The translations under genes were made by a program, and so were the position numbers. This document shows, piece by piece, positions 28,572 to 37,763 of a stretch of 64,000 nt of DNA (position 1 is the first letter of the stretch; each line of letters begins with the position of its first letter). A model generated the notes under the pieces. That model had not been told where the DNA came from and searched no databases. It saw only the letters and a program-made list of their open reading frames with translations. Origin of the DNA: Proteobacteria bacterium ST_bin11 (lineage in GTDB: Bacteria > Pseudomonadota > Gammaproteobacteria > Methylococcales > Methylomonadaceae); assembly GCA_002083615.1 (NCBI GenBank), contig MSXO01000002.1, positions 124,001 to 188,000 on the forward strand, in the 5' to 3' direction.

Positions 28572-28751
28572 ATGACGCTACTTAATGTTGAGTGGCGATT
28601 CCCTAAGGTTTTTTACAAACAAATTTATTGGCTAGATTGGCCCTTACCGACGTTGCTGTGGTATTTAACTAGCGTTCTTTGTGCCTGGTACATTACTGCC
28701 GAGAAAAATAAGAATTTTTCCTATGGCCCTCTAGGAAGCAAGGCTGGATAA
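28572..28751 (+). CDS. Small hypothetical protein with one hydrophobic segment
   Basis: A 59-residue frame starting 5 bp after the purL stop. A hydrophobic stretch, LPTLLWYLTSVLCAWYI, is flanked by basic and aromatic residues. No clear ribosome site and no recognised family; it could be a chance frame in the gap before the histidine kinase. Confidence 0.3.
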   Translation: MTLLNVEWRFPKVFYKQIYWLDWPLPTLLWYLTSVLCAWYITAEKNKNFSYGPLGSKAG

Positions 28752-28778
28752 TACAAGGTTTACAACGTATGCCCTGTC

Positions 28779-30092
28779 ATGAGCCTTCGCTACCAGATTA
28801 TTTGTCGCATCCTGCTGTCTTCGGTTTGTATCTTGGTATTAGGCGGGGCGATTGCGGTTTGGCGAGCGCGGCAGACGGTCGAGAAAGAGGTTGACGCCTC
28901 CACTCATTTGGCGTTGCAACTGATTACCATGGGGATTGCCGATACCCCGGTATTCCAACAAAGCGATGAGTTATCCCGCTTCAGCGCGTTGCGACAAACG
29001 CGGCATTTAAGCATCCAACTGCAAAAGCCGGATGGACAATTGATCCATTTCGCCGGCCAAGATCAACCCAGCAATCCTGAAGACATGCCGCCGAGCTGGT
29101 TTATCAGCTTGGTTAAGGGCGATTATCCGAAGGTCGAGCACCAACTGAATATGCAGGACGGTAAGCTGTTGACCCTGATTATTCAGGCTCAGCCGCTTGA
29201 CGAAATCACTGAAGTCTGGCAGGAAAGTCTGGCGTTTTTTGCGTCGATCTCCTTAATGACGATGTTAACCTTCCTGGCGGTTAATCTGGTATTTAATAAG
29301 TCTTTGAAGTCTATTGCGGTAATAGTTGACGCCTTGCATCTGATTGAAACCGGCCAATATCGGCAACAATTGCCGCCATTTTCCACACAGGAATTCGATG
29401 ATATCGCTAAGGCGATTAATCACATGACGGTGGAGTTGGAGAAAGCCCGTCAGGAAAACCGGGCTTTAACGCAGCATTCATTGGCGATCCAGGAGGAAGA
29501 GCGACAACGTTTGTCACAGGAATTGCACGACGAGTTCGGCCAATCCCTCACTGCGATAAAAGTGATGGCAGTGACTGCGACGCATCGTAAAGCCGACGCC
29601 GCGAAAATAACCGCGACAATTGCGGAAATTTGCGATCATTTGATGACAGTAGTACGCTCTATGATGCAGCAACTGCATCCCTTGGTTCTCACCGAATTGG
29701 GATTGAAAGCTACCTTGGAGGAGATGGTCAACCATTGGTCGGAACGCAATGCTGATCTGCAACTGACGATTCGCTGTAGCGACGCGGTGGACGGTTTGGA
29801 TAAAAATCTGACTATTCAGGTGTTTCGGGTGATTCAAGAGTGTTTAACCAATGTGGTCCGCCATGCGCACGCGCAGAGTGTGATCATTGACTTGGAAAAA
29901 CTGGATTTTCCTCAAGCGTATTTACAACTTAAAGTGCAGGACGACGGGCGTGGCTGCGATTTACTGACTACCAGTCAAGGTTTTGGTTTGTTGGGCATAA
30001 AAGAACGGATCAAATCGCTGGACGGCGAACTGCAAGTGGTATCGCGGCCCGGCTCAGGTATGCTGGTGAATGCACGAATTCCTCTACTATGA
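28779..30092 (+). CDS. Sensor histidine kinase (NarL-type partner), LapD/MoxY-like N-terminal domain
   Basis: A 437-residue membrane sensor. TM1 is at about 8-28; a periplasmic domain (30-150) resembles the LapD/MoxY_N type (ASTHLALQLITMG, LRQTRHLSIQLQKPDG); TM2 at about 153-172 leads to a HAMP-like linker. The HisKA_3 phosphoacceptor is H250 in RQRLSQELHDEFGQSL. The HATPase domain follows, with VIQECLTNVVRHAHA, DDGRGCD and GFGLLGIKERI. MoxY-type kinases in methylotrophs control methanol dehydrogenase genes; that role here is inference. The stop overlaps the response regulator start (ATGA). Confidence 0.9.
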   Translation: MSLRYQIICRILLSSVCILVLGGAIAVWRARQTVEKEVDASTHLALQLITMGIADTPVFQQSDELSRFSALRQTRHLSIQLQKPDGQLIHFAGQDQPSNPEDMPPSWFISLVKGDYPKVEHQLNMQDGKLLTLIIQAQPLDEITEVWQESLAFFASISLMTMLTFLAVNLVFNKSLKSIAVIVDALHLIETGQYRQQLPPFSTQEFDDIAKAINHMTVELEKARQENRALTQHSLAIQEEERQRLSQELHDEFGQSLTAIKVMAVTATHRKADAAKITATIAEICDHLMTVVRSMMQQLHPLVLTELGLKATLEEMVNHWSERNADLQLTIRCSDAVDGLDKNLTIQVFRVIQECLTNVVRHAHAQSVIIDLEKLDFPQAYLQLKVQDDGRGCDLLTTSQGFGLLGIKERIKSLDGELQVVSRPGSGMLVNARIPLL

Positions 30093-30733
30093 ATAACAAG
30101 ATAAAAATTGTGCTGGTGGACGACCACCTGGTTGTGCGCGCTGGTTTTAAGATGCTATTGGCAGCCGGGGACAGCATCGAAGTAATCGGCGAGGCCGAGC
30201 GTGGCGAGCAGGCCATTCAACTTTACCTAGAATTACAGCCCGATATGTTGGTGATGGATTTGTCTATGCCGGGTATAGGTGGTTTGGAAACGATACGGCG
30301 AATTATTCAGCGCGACAGCCAGGCGAGAATTTTAGTGTTCAGCGTGCATCACGAACAAGTTTATGTCAGTCGAGCCCTGGCGGCGGGCGCGCAGGGCTAC
30401 ATCACCAAAAATAGCGCTCCCGGCATTCTCGCTGAAGCCATCGCAGCGATTATGTCGGGTGAACAGTATGTTGAGCGCGGTCTGGTCAAGGGCGGTAATG
30501 AGGAGCGGCAACACACCGGCTATCAAACAATAATCGCCGGTTTCTCAGCGCGGGAATTTGATGTATTTAGTCTGCTGGCGCAAGGCTTGACGGTACATAA
30601 AGTTGCCGATCAACTGTGTCTGGGCCACAAAACCGTCGCCAACTACGCCACGCAAATCAAGAAAAAGCTGCAAGTGGATACGACGACCGAATTAGCCCAC
30701 ATCGCGGTCAATCTGGGGATGACGGCGCGCTGA
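30089..30733 (+). CDS. LuxR/NarL-family response regulator
   Basis: A 214-residue two-domain regulator. The receiver domain (1-120) has the acidic pair D11/D12, phosphoacceptor D57 (MLVMDLSMPG) and the conserved Lys in GYITKNS. The C-terminal LuxR helix-turn-helix (about 148-210) includes FSAREFDVFSLLAQGLTVHKVADQLCLGHKTVANYATQIKKKL. It is translationally coupled to the preceding kinase and is its evident partner. The targets are not visible. Confidence 0.93.
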   Translation: MNNKIKIVLVDDHLVVRAGFKMLLAAGDSIEVIGEAERGEQAIQLYLELQPDMLVMDLSMPGIGGLETIRRIIQRDSQARILVFSVHHEQVYVSRALAAGAQGYITKNSAPGILAEAIAAIMSGEQYVERGLVKGGNEERQHTGYQTIIAGFSAREFDVFSLLAQGLTVHKVADQLCLGHKTVANYATQIKKKLQVDTTTELAHIAVNLGMTAR

Positions 30734-30831
30734 TATTCGGTTTTTACTGTGCAGGGTTTTAAGGGAGGAGCTTAGGAGGCAATCGCTCATAAAACTGGCG
30801 TTGTCTGAACGATTGCTGGAAACAATCTTCT

Positions 30832-31662
30832 TTAATCCAGAAGGCCGTCTAGCTCAGATTTAGCGGAGAGGACCGCAGGGATTTTTTCCGTTAGCATTTG
30901 CTCCGTGAGTCCTAGCGACTCGGTTATTTGCTTGGGTAGCGATGTTAAAATCTGATTTTCATCCAAACCCTGATCTTGGTAATCGCTGATTGCGTGGGCG
31001 AGGAAAACAGCGCATGCCAACTTGCTTGGCGGCTCCGTAGCCAAAGGATCTGCCGATTGTTCGATGGTTTCGACTAATTCCTCGGCAAATTTCCAGCGCC
31101 GGCAAAGCTCAGCGCAGATCTCCGGGCTGGTATAGCCCAAGCGTCTTTTTTCAATTTCCAGTCTGGTGTTGCCGTTTTTTACATGCTGATCGATTTCGTT
31201 AGCTTCGCTGGGGCTTGCGATGTGAATCAATATGTTACCCAGATTACTGATCAGTCCGGCAGTGTAAGCAATATCAGCGGCTACCCCAGCTTGATCCGCA
31301 AACCATTTAGCATAACCTGCAGTGCGAAAACTATTACGCCAGCTTTGTTTGACATCGAAGTTTTCCAGTTGAGGTACCACACTGACTATCCCGGATGCCA
31401 CCACCAATGTTTTCAGCTGGTTCATACCCAACATCGTGATGGCTTCGTCAATTGAACCAATTTTACGGGATAAACCAAAGTGTGCTGAGTTAACCAAACG
31501 TAGGATTTTTAAAACAATAACTTGTTCCTTTTCGACGTCTTTGGCTATCTGGAGCATATCAGCGTGGGGATTGTTCAGCTGATTTATGATGGATCTTACG
31601 ACTTCGGGGACTTGCGGAATCTTGTGGATTTGGTCGAACAGTTGGTTCATTTTTGTTGGCAT
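30832..31662 (-). CDS. HDOD domain signalling protein
   Basis: A 276-residue protein made up mostly of one HDOD domain: KIPQVPEVVRSIINQLNN, IAKDVEKEQVIVLKILRLVNSAHFGLSRKIGSIDEAITMLGMNQLKTLVV. HDOD proteins are HD-like but lack the phosphohydrolase residues and act in regulatory protein complexes, often with chemoreceptors or c-di-GMP proteins. It lies 146 bp downstream of a chemoreceptor on the same strand, which suggests a joint role. Confidence 0.9.
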   Translation of the reverse strand: MPTKMNQLFDQIHKIPQVPEVVRSIINQLNNPHADMLQIAKDVEKEQVIVLKILRLVNSAHFGLSRKIGSIDEAITMLGMNQLKTLVVASGIVSVVPQLENFDVKQSWRNSFRTAGYAKWFADQAGVAADIAYTAGLISNLGNILIHIASPSEANEIDQHVKNGNTRLEIEKRRLGYTSPEICAELCRRWKFAEELVETIEQSADPLATEPPSKLACAVFLAHAISDYQDQGLDENQILTSLPKQITESLGLTEQMLTEKIPAVLSAKSELDGLLD

Positions 31663-31808
31663 GTCTTGTTCCTTAACCTACGAAATTGTAATTATTCATG
31701 GTCAATTATAGTCAGCCTCGGCAAACAAACCTTATAAATTTAACCTCGGTTTGAGGCCCGGCTGCCCTTGAATGCTGGGCCGCCGAGCTAAGCCGCTAAT
31801 GCGTTTTT

Positions 31809-33560
31809 CTAGGTCTTAAAGTTTCCAACCATGGAGCGCAACTGATTAGCCAGATCAAGTAACTCGTGGCAAGCGTCCGCGGTATTTTTTGCGCCAATCG
31901 AAGTTTCTTCGGATACACGGCTGATATTGCTGATATTGCGATTGATTTCCTCTGCAACTGCGGTTTGTTCCTCTGCTGCACTGGCTATCTGGTTATTCAT
32001 ATCGTTGATGGTGTCGATCCGTTCACTGATAGTCGTAATGGAGCCGCCGGCGGATGCGGCTTGTTCGACACTAGAGTTGGCGCGGCTTCTGCCGTTTTCC
32101 ATTACTGCCACAGCCTGCTTGGCCCGGTCCTGCAAGCGTTCGATTGTTTTCTGGATTTCCAAAGTCGAATTTTGGGTGCGGCTAGCCAATGTTCTGACTT
32201 CGTCCGCTACTACTGCAAAACCTCGGCCTTGTTCACCAGCTCGCGCTGCTTCTATCGCCGCGTTCAATGCCAGCAAATTGGTTTGCTCGGCGATGCCTTG
32301 AATGACTCCCAACACCTCACCGATGCTGTTGCTATCGTTTTCCAGTTCGTGAATGACGTTGGCGGCGTTCTCGACTTCCGATGCCAAGCTGTTAATGCCA
32401 TGCACAGCATCTTTCACGATATTTTTTCCAGAAGATGCTTCACGATCCGCTATCTCCGCAGCTTCCGATGCTCTGACAGCGTTTTTGGCAACTTCTTGCA
32501 CGGTGGAAGTCATCTGCTTCATAGCATTAGCTACCAATGTGGTTTCATGCAGTTGCCGCTCTACGCCTGCCTGTGTCGAGTGGGTGATGTTGGCAAGCTT
32601 GTGGGAGGAGCTGGCCAGTTTTTCGCTGGTAGAGCTGATCTGATCGATGGTTTTGGCAATTTTTCGAACGAAGGTGTTAAAACTCGAGGCGATCCAGGCA
32701 AACTCAGACTTACCGCTGGCATCCAGACGGGCGCGAAGGTCGCCCTCGCCACTGCCGATGTCTTGTAGCTTCAACGCTAATGCAGTCAGCGGGCCAATGA
32801 TGATTTTGCTCATTGTAAAGTAGCCGGTGAAGCCAATGATAATAAGCGTTATGCATAAAAAGCCGATAGCGTAAAAGGTATTACTCTTCAGCTCGGCGAG
32901 AGCCACGCTGAACGGGGTAACAATTTCGAATGCACCATGTAAGTCGCCGGCACGGCGATTTTCCATCGCATAACCCAACAAGTCCTGGCCCTTCTCATTG
33001 TTCCAAAGGCTTTGCGATGTTTTCGGATCGCCATGGCATATTTCGCATTGCTTAACGAGTTTTACAGGACGCAAATAGCGGACTTCCTGCCTTTCTTCGT
33101 CTACATAGCTGAAGTCTTGCGCGGAGGGATTACTTCTGAAAAACTCAAGAGCTTGACGTTCGATTTCATCCGCGGCGTTTCGAGGGTTTCTGGGGTTGAG
33201 CGAAGGTGCTTTGAAACGAAAACCGTGCTGCTTCGCTTCTAATTCTATGACGTCCCATGCATTAGCCGTCGGCACTGTGGCGATCACCAGTTCTCTGGCC
33301 TTTGAGCTGCCTTTTTGTTCCACTAGTTGCACCAGCTGCTCTGGGGTGTAGATACCTGATTCCCATTTTTTTACAACGTTATCGCGGATCGACTCTGACA
33401 GAATGAGTAACTGCCGTGAGGCTATGATTTCCCGGTCAATCAGTTTTTGCTTCTCTGCGCTCGAGTAAACAACCAAAATCGCCACGCCAACCAGCGCGAG
33501 TACCGACATGGTTATGGAAACCACTTTTACCCCCACAGAATGCCAGTTCATCATCAACAT
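31809..33560 (-). CDS. Methyl-accepting chemotaxis protein with haem-binding DUF3365 sensor domain
   Basis: A 583-residue chemoreceptor. TM1 lies at about 11-33. A periplasmic domain (35-225) of the DUF3365/Tll0287 type follows and contains a c-type haem motif CEICH at 172-176. TM2 is at about 229-250, then a HAMP domain and a long signalling helix bundle with the MCP hairpin sequence (VIQGIAEQTNLLALNAAIEAARAG, GFAVVADEVRTLA). Covalent haem suggests sensing of redox state, oxygen or NO. In a microaerobic methane oxidiser oxygen positioning would fit, but that is inference. Confidence 0.93.
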   Translation of the reverse strand: MLMMNWHSVGVKVVSITMSVLALVGVAILVVYSSAEKQKLIDREIIASRQLLILSESIRDNVVKKWESGIYTPEQLVQLVEQKGSSKARELVIATVPTANAWDVIELEAKQHGFRFKAPSLNPRNPRNAADEIERQALEFFRSNPSAQDFSYVDEERQEVRYLRPVKLVKQCEICHGDPKTSQSLWNNEKGQDLLGYAMENRRAGDLHGAFEIVTPFSVALAELKSNTFYAIGFLCITLIIIGFTGYFTMSKIIIGPLTALALKLQDIGSGEGDLRARLDASGKSEFAWIASSFNTFVRKIAKTIDQISSTSEKLASSSHKLANITHSTQAGVERQLHETTLVANAMKQMTSTVQEVAKNAVRASEAAEIADREASSGKNIVKDAVHGINSLASEVENAANVIHELENDSNSIGEVLGVIQGIAEQTNLLALNAAIEAARAGEQGRGFAVVADEVRTLASRTQNSTLEIQKTIERLQDRAKQAVAVMENGRSRANSSVEQAASAGGSITTISERIDTINDMNNQIASAAEEQTAVAEEINRNISNISRVSEETSIGAKNTADACHELLDLANQLRSMVGNFKT

Positions 33561-33846
33561 TCGAAACTCTCCTAAATACGCTTTAAATTTCTTGTTTTGA
33601 CCGTCTTTCCAGTACTATCCTGAAGACATGCCAATCGAGTATAGCTCACAATTTAGCGTCTTCTGTTCGAAAAACTTTACAACTATGCGGAAAAACAAGG
33701 TTTTGTTTGCGTGCATGGGTATTATGCGAACTGATCTTGCCCAAAGTCGCAGACGCCAGCTAATAGAGTAATCTTTAACCCTGAGTAGTCTAGAGAAAAC
33801 GACTGAACCACAGACCGAATCCAGAAAGTGCAATCGCTATACCCAG

Positions 33847-33973
33847 CAATTTAAAAAGCAGGCTCTAGAGCGAGCGAAACGAGTTGACGTTCCACCAAGT
33901 GGCTAAGTATCTAGGCGTTGCGCCGTCAATGTTGCATAGCCGGCAATCTAAAATACTGGCTGGGTACTTTTAA
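33847..33973 (+). pseudogene. Degraded IS3-family OrfA transposase fragment
   Basis: Frame 1 from 33847 reads QFKKQALERAKRVDVPPSG then a stop. After a one-base shift the frame from 33899 reads VAKYLGVAPSMLHSRQSKILAG. Together these resemble the helix-turn-helix N-terminus of IS3 OrfA proteins (FKxQALE...VAxxLGVxxSTLxxW). A frameshift and substitutions leave it non-functional. Confidence 0.5.
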
Positions 33974-34124
33974 ATTGTAAACAAAAACCGGATAGCTACC
34001 GATTTTGGCGCCAGTCGAAATCTGATTATCCAGGAGGCGTTGTACCGATCAAAAATTGACTAGGTAATCCACGTATCGTGCTGCGATTTTAGGCAGGAGC
34101 AAAACCTGGCTGCATTCCATGTCA

Positions 34125-34340
34125 ATGTTGGACAAAGTTCGTCGTATTTTTCATCGCGACCAACTTACCATCAGTGAAATTCAGCGCCGGACAAGTCTGT
34201 CGTTCATTACGACAAAAGTCTGGCTCAAGGAGGCAATCCCGATCACTACAAGTATCGCAAAAGGCCGCAGGCCGCGAGCAAGCTAACCCCTTTCATTCCT
34301 ATGTTATTAGATTGCGATTTGCAGGACTAGCACACATGAT
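34125..34340 (+). pseudogene. Degraded IS21-family IstA transposase fragment
   Basis: From ATG 34125 the frame gives LDKVRRIFHRDQLTISEIQRRTSLS and TTKVWLKEA, the N-terminal helix-turn-helix pattern of IstA. It continues to GRRPRAS before a stop. A shifted frame carries the expected continuation SKLTPFIPMLL. The remainder is too decayed to assign. Confidence 0.55.
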
Positions 34341-34520
34341 GATGTGCGTAAATGGTCATCAATTGCCACAAGCCACTACTAGCCGAGGAAACAAGTCGAT
34401 CGTGATCGCCAGAAACAGCTAGTCATTTACAGTCGTTTTCTAGAACCAAATTGTTTAAAGCCAAGTTTCGACGAATTGGCCCTCGTTTCAAGGGCTTTTG
34501 ATCTAAGGGATGCTGTCCTG

Positions 34521-34725
34521 TTATTCAGTCGCGTCGCCCGAGGTTGGCATGGCCCGTGCCTGTTTCGGTGTTAACACCAGTAAGTTCAGTAGCCTTGGCA
34601 GGTTATAAGTGGCTAAGCAAAACAAGGCTTGATCGACCACCGATATGGCGGGTTTTGCTTAGGCTTCATAAAGCCGAAGGCTTCTTCGACGATTGAGGCT
34701 TTGGGCGTGGCCTTTATTGTGGGCA
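34521..34725 (-). pseudogene. Degraded IS5/IS1182-like transposase C-terminal fragment
   Basis: On the minus strand one frame reads KASIVEEAFGFMKPKQNPPYR. After a one-base shift the next reads VVDQALFCLATYNLPRLLNLLV to a stop at 34523-34521. This is the VEExFGxxK...AAYNLxRLxxLL pattern at the end of DDE transposases of the IS5/IS1182 groups. It is frameshifted and lacks the rest of the gene. Confidence 0.45.
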
Positions 34726-34951
34726 AGTAAGGCCATCTAGCGCCTTGCCGGTCTTTTCCGTACGGCATGATGCTATTTGCAATGATTGTCTGGGGCTTTG
34801 GGAGTCTTCACCAGCCTTTTAAACACAGTATAAAAATTGTCTTTTGAAGTGTCCGGTATTATTAAACCATTCCATCGCGCCTAGTTAGGCGTCTGTGATA
34901 TGCAGGTAAGCTCAGAGTTGAGTTCACGGTTTTTCAAATCACGAATTGAGG

Positions 34952-35893
34952 TCAAATAAAATTTGATTTTTTAAACTTCACTATACGACTAAGTATAAAA
35001 TAAGGAAGGAAGCTTAAGAAAATATATTTCAAATCTTTTAAGCGCCAAATACCAGATTGAAAAATTTTGCGAAATAAGTGTTGAGCAGAAACTAAATCCC
35101 TTTTCCAATATGCGGAATAGGCCTGGGAAAAAATATATCCATCTACTAAGTCAGCTATTTTTTCTTTGGAGAGGTGAGAAATTAGTTTTGGGTTTTGTAA
35201 TACGAAGTCTTTTCTAACTTGCCAAGCATCTAAAACTTGTCGCCATTTTATTGACGATATTTGCCCATGATTATGCCATCGATAAAAGGCCAAAACTTCG
35301 GGTACGATGGCAATATTCTGGGTGATGGCGGCGATGCGGATCCAGAAGTCATAGTCCATGGCGCTGAAACAGCGTAACGAAAATCCTTCGGCTTTGTCGA
35401 CAATTGAGCGGCGGGTTAATGCTGCATGTATAGGCCACGGGCAACTAGAAAGAAATGATTGAAAAATATCACCTTTTTCATAGCTTGGTGGAATATAGGC
35501 TGGACCGTTTTCGCCGCCTTCTACTATATTTTGCCAGCCGCAATAAGTTAGATCCACTTTTTTGTCTAACAGGGCTTGCAGCAGTTTTTCGATGAAATCG
35601 GGAGCCCAGTAGTCGTCCGCGTCGAGAAATGCGATAAATTCTCCTTTGGAATTTTCTAAGCCAAGATTTCTAGCTGGGAATGGCCCACGGTTTTCTTGCT
35701 TTAAAACAACTAATTTTTGGTATTTTTCTTTGCATCTAGTTAGAGTCTCATAACTTTGGTCACTGGAACCATCATCAACAACAATCAACTCTATATTCGG
35801 ATAACTCTGTTGAAATACGCTTTCAATTGCTATTTCAACGTAAGCCTGAGCATTATAACAAGGCATAATCACCGAGATGAGCGGCTTTTCCAT
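34952..35893 (-). CDS. GT2-family glycosyltransferase
   Basis: A 313-residue GT-A enzyme. ISVIMPCYNAQAYVEIAIESVFQQSYPNIELIVVDDGSSD (about 6-45) binds the nucleotide sugar, the metal-binding motif lies in FLDADDYWAP, and a SAMDYDFWIRIA block occurs mid-protein. It adds a sugar during polysaccharide synthesis at the cytoplasmic side; donor and acceptor are not determinable. A strong ribosome site, CCAGGAG, precedes ATG 35893. It is the last gene of the minus-strand locus and follows asnB by 14 bp. Confidence 0.92.
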   Translation of the reverse strand: MEKPLISVIMPCYNAQAYVEIAIESVFQQSYPNIELIVVDDGSSDQSYETLTRCKEKYQKLVVLKQENRGPFPARNLGLENSKGEFIAFLDADDYWAPDFIEKLLQALLDKKVDLTYCGWQNIVEGGENGPAYIPPSYEKGDIFQSFLSSCPWPIHAALTRRSIVDKAEGFSLRCFSAMDYDFWIRIAAITQNIAIVPEVLAFYRWHNHGQISSIKWRQVLDAWQVRKDFVLQNPKLISHLSKEKIADLVDGYIFSQAYSAYWKRDLVSAQHLFRKIFQSGIWRLKDLKYIFLSFLPYFILSRIVKFKKSNFI

Positions 35894-35907
35894 TCCGTAC
35901 TCCTGGA

Positions 35908-37761
35908 TTATTTTAAATATTTAGATGCTTGCGGACATTGATCTAAAATACAGTAGGCCCAACGCTTATTTGGAATAATATTTCCATGCCTTAAATATCT
36001 GTTTTTCTTCCAGGAAGAAAAGTTATTCGAGTTGTTCAGCCAGCGCCAAATAGGAATAGTGAAACCAGTTTTGGGGCGTTTTATAATATAGTCGTCGAGT
36101 TTTGTCGATAATGAACGGGGCAATATTTCTTTTTTCACACCAATTTTTTGGTTTGCCGCCAACCCAATCAAAGAATTTAACAAAACATGATCAACCAAGG
36201 GGACGCGTATTTCCAAAGAATGGGCCATGCCTATCCAGTCGGTATCGCGTAATAGTTGATTGCGCATATATTTCTTCGATTCCAGCGCAACAATTTTTCC
36301 AAAGTCCGAGTCAATGTTACTGACGGATTCAAATTCAGCTATTTCGGATAGCCGATTAATGCCTTCACGCATCATATCGTTATCAATAAGATGTTTAATC
36401 TCCCAGGGCATGAATAAGCCTTTTTTAAGCTGATATGCCGATGCAATATTCCTGGTCATATTTAATATATCGGAATGATTCGGATTTAAATAACTAAAAT
36501 TGGCAGCTACAAAAGAATGGATGTTAAAAAATAAATTATTTAGGAGTGGCGTTGAGTTATATGGAGCGGAGTGCTTGACAATTTCCGGAATCGTTTCAAA
36601 GGTGTCATAGCCGCCTAGCATTTCATCGCCGCCCAAACCCGATAAAACAACTTTTAAGCCTGCCTTTTTAGCGGCTTTGCTGACAAACCAAGTGTTAATG
36701 CCATCAATACTTGGCTGATCCATAGCATTTAAAAATGTAGATAACTCATTTTCCACCTCGTCCATGTGCGCCGTGACGATGTTATGTCTGACTCCCAAAA
36801 TGCGTGCTATTTCGGTTGCCACGGGAACTTCGTCGAGCGAACGGCCAATAAATTCTTCAAAAGCTAGGGTTATAGCGGTAACGGGTTCACTAACAAGTTC
36901 TTGCGCTAGGCCTGTGATGGTTGCGGAATCCAGGCCAGCCGAAAGGAATGAACCAATAGGTACATCGGCTACCATATGGGCTTTAACAGAATCGCGAACA
37001 CTCATCACACCTGCGGAGAGACTTTCTCCAATTGATGCGTTCCGTGAGTTTTCAATCGCAGTATTGATGATCGTGTTTATATTCCAGTATTGACGAATAG
37101 TTTGCTTGCCTGAGTCGTCAATTTCAAGAATATGGCCTGCATTTAATAAACTTATATTTTCATATATCGTAAACGATTCGGAGATGCTGCCCCAAAGTAG
37201 AAAGCTTACTATTCCGGCTGGATTTATTGTTGAATCGACGGCATTGCTGGCGATCAAGGATTTGGTCTGGGAAGCAAAGCGAAATATTCCATTGTGATGG
37301 GTGTAGTAAATCGGTTTGATGCCGTAAGGATCGCGAGCTATAACCAACTTTTTATTTTGATTGTCCCAAATTGCAAAGGCAAACATGCCGCGCAAATGGT
37401 TAACCATTTCGATACCGTGGTAACGATATAGTTGTAACAGTACTTCAGTATCGCTATGGCTTTTAAAAATGGCCCCTTTGGATTCTAAAGTTTTTCTTAA
37501 TTCTTGATGGTTATATATCTCCCCGTTGAAGGTTATGGTTAATTGACCATCTACCGTGTGCATCGGTTGAGCGCCTAGCTCAGTCAGCTCTATAATAGCC
37601 AAGCGCCTATGGCCCAAACCAACCCGTTGGTCGGTGGAAATCCAGCTGCCGAATCCATCGGGCCCCCTGGAAACCATGGAATCTCGGGTGCGTTCGAGCT
37701 CAATTTGGTCGACAGGGGGAGATTGGTTGCCGTATGCGAATATCCCGTTAATGCCGCACAT
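35908..37761 (-). CDS. asnB: Asparagine synthase (glutamine-hydrolysing)-like amidotransferase
   Basis: A 617-residue AsnB-family protein. The Ntn-type glutaminase domain starts with nucleophile Cys2 (MCGINGIFAYG), followed by SRGPDGFG, HRRLAIIEL and TFNGEIYNH. The synthase domain has the ATP-binding PP-loop SFLSAGLDSATITGLA (about 272-287) and SGLGGDEMLGGYD. Inside polysaccharide and exosortase loci, AsnB relatives are thought to amidate sugar acids rather than make free asparagine; the context favours that, but housekeeping asparagine synthesis cannot be excluded. It is closely packed with the GH99-like gene (2 bp). Confidence 0.9.
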   Translation of the reverse strand: MCGINGIFAYGNQSPPVDQIELERTRDSMVSRGPDGFGSWISTDQRVGLGHRRLAIIELTELGAQPMHTVDGQLTITFNGEIYNHQELRKTLESKGAIFKSHSDTEVLLQLYRYHGIEMVNHLRGMFAFAIWDNQNKKLVIARDPYGIKPIYYTHHNGIFRFASQTKSLIASNAVDSTINPAGIVSFLLWGSISESFTIYENISLLNAGHILEIDDSGKQTIRQYWNINTIINTAIENSRNASIGESLSAGVMSVRDSVKAHMVADVPIGSFLSAGLDSATITGLAQELVSEPVTAITLAFEEFIGRSLDEVPVATEIARILGVRHNIVTAHMDEVENELSTFLNAMDQPSIDGINTWFVSKAAKKAGLKVVLSGLGGDEMLGGYDTFETIPEIVKHSAPYNSTPLLNNLFFNIHSFVAANFSYLNPNHSDILNMTRNIASAYQLKKGLFMPWEIKHLIDNDMMREGINRLSEIAEFESVSNIDSDFGKIVALESKKYMRNQLLRDTDWIGMAHSLEIRVPLVDHVLLNSLIGLAANQKIGVKKEILPRSLSTKLDDYIIKRPKTGFTIPIWRWLNNSNNFSSWKKNRYLRHGNIIPNKRWAYCILDQCPQASKYLK

Positions 37762-37763
37762 AT

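Larger units (their letters stand above)
33561..34951. other. Gene-free stretch with transposase relics
   Basis: About 1.4 kb without an intact gene between the chemoreceptor and the polysaccharide locus. Fragments of three different transposases lie in it, in both orientations. The first 250 bp should contain the promoter of the minus-strand chemoreceptor. I see no terminal inverted repeats that would mark intact elements. Confidence 0.6.

Noticed and set aside
31740..31800. GC-rich imperfect hairpin between chemoreceptor and HDOD genes as a terminator
   Set aside because: The stem is imperfect and no T-run follows in the direction of transcription.
31866..32768. Plus-strand reading frame (about 300 codons) opposite the chemoreceptor
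   Set aside because: Antisense to the highly conserved MCP signalling domain; the cysteine-rich composition is a by-product of the opposite strand.
34174..34422. Plus-strand frame of about 82 codons in the relic region
   Set aside because: It is in a different frame from the IstA-like fragment and has no family resemblance.
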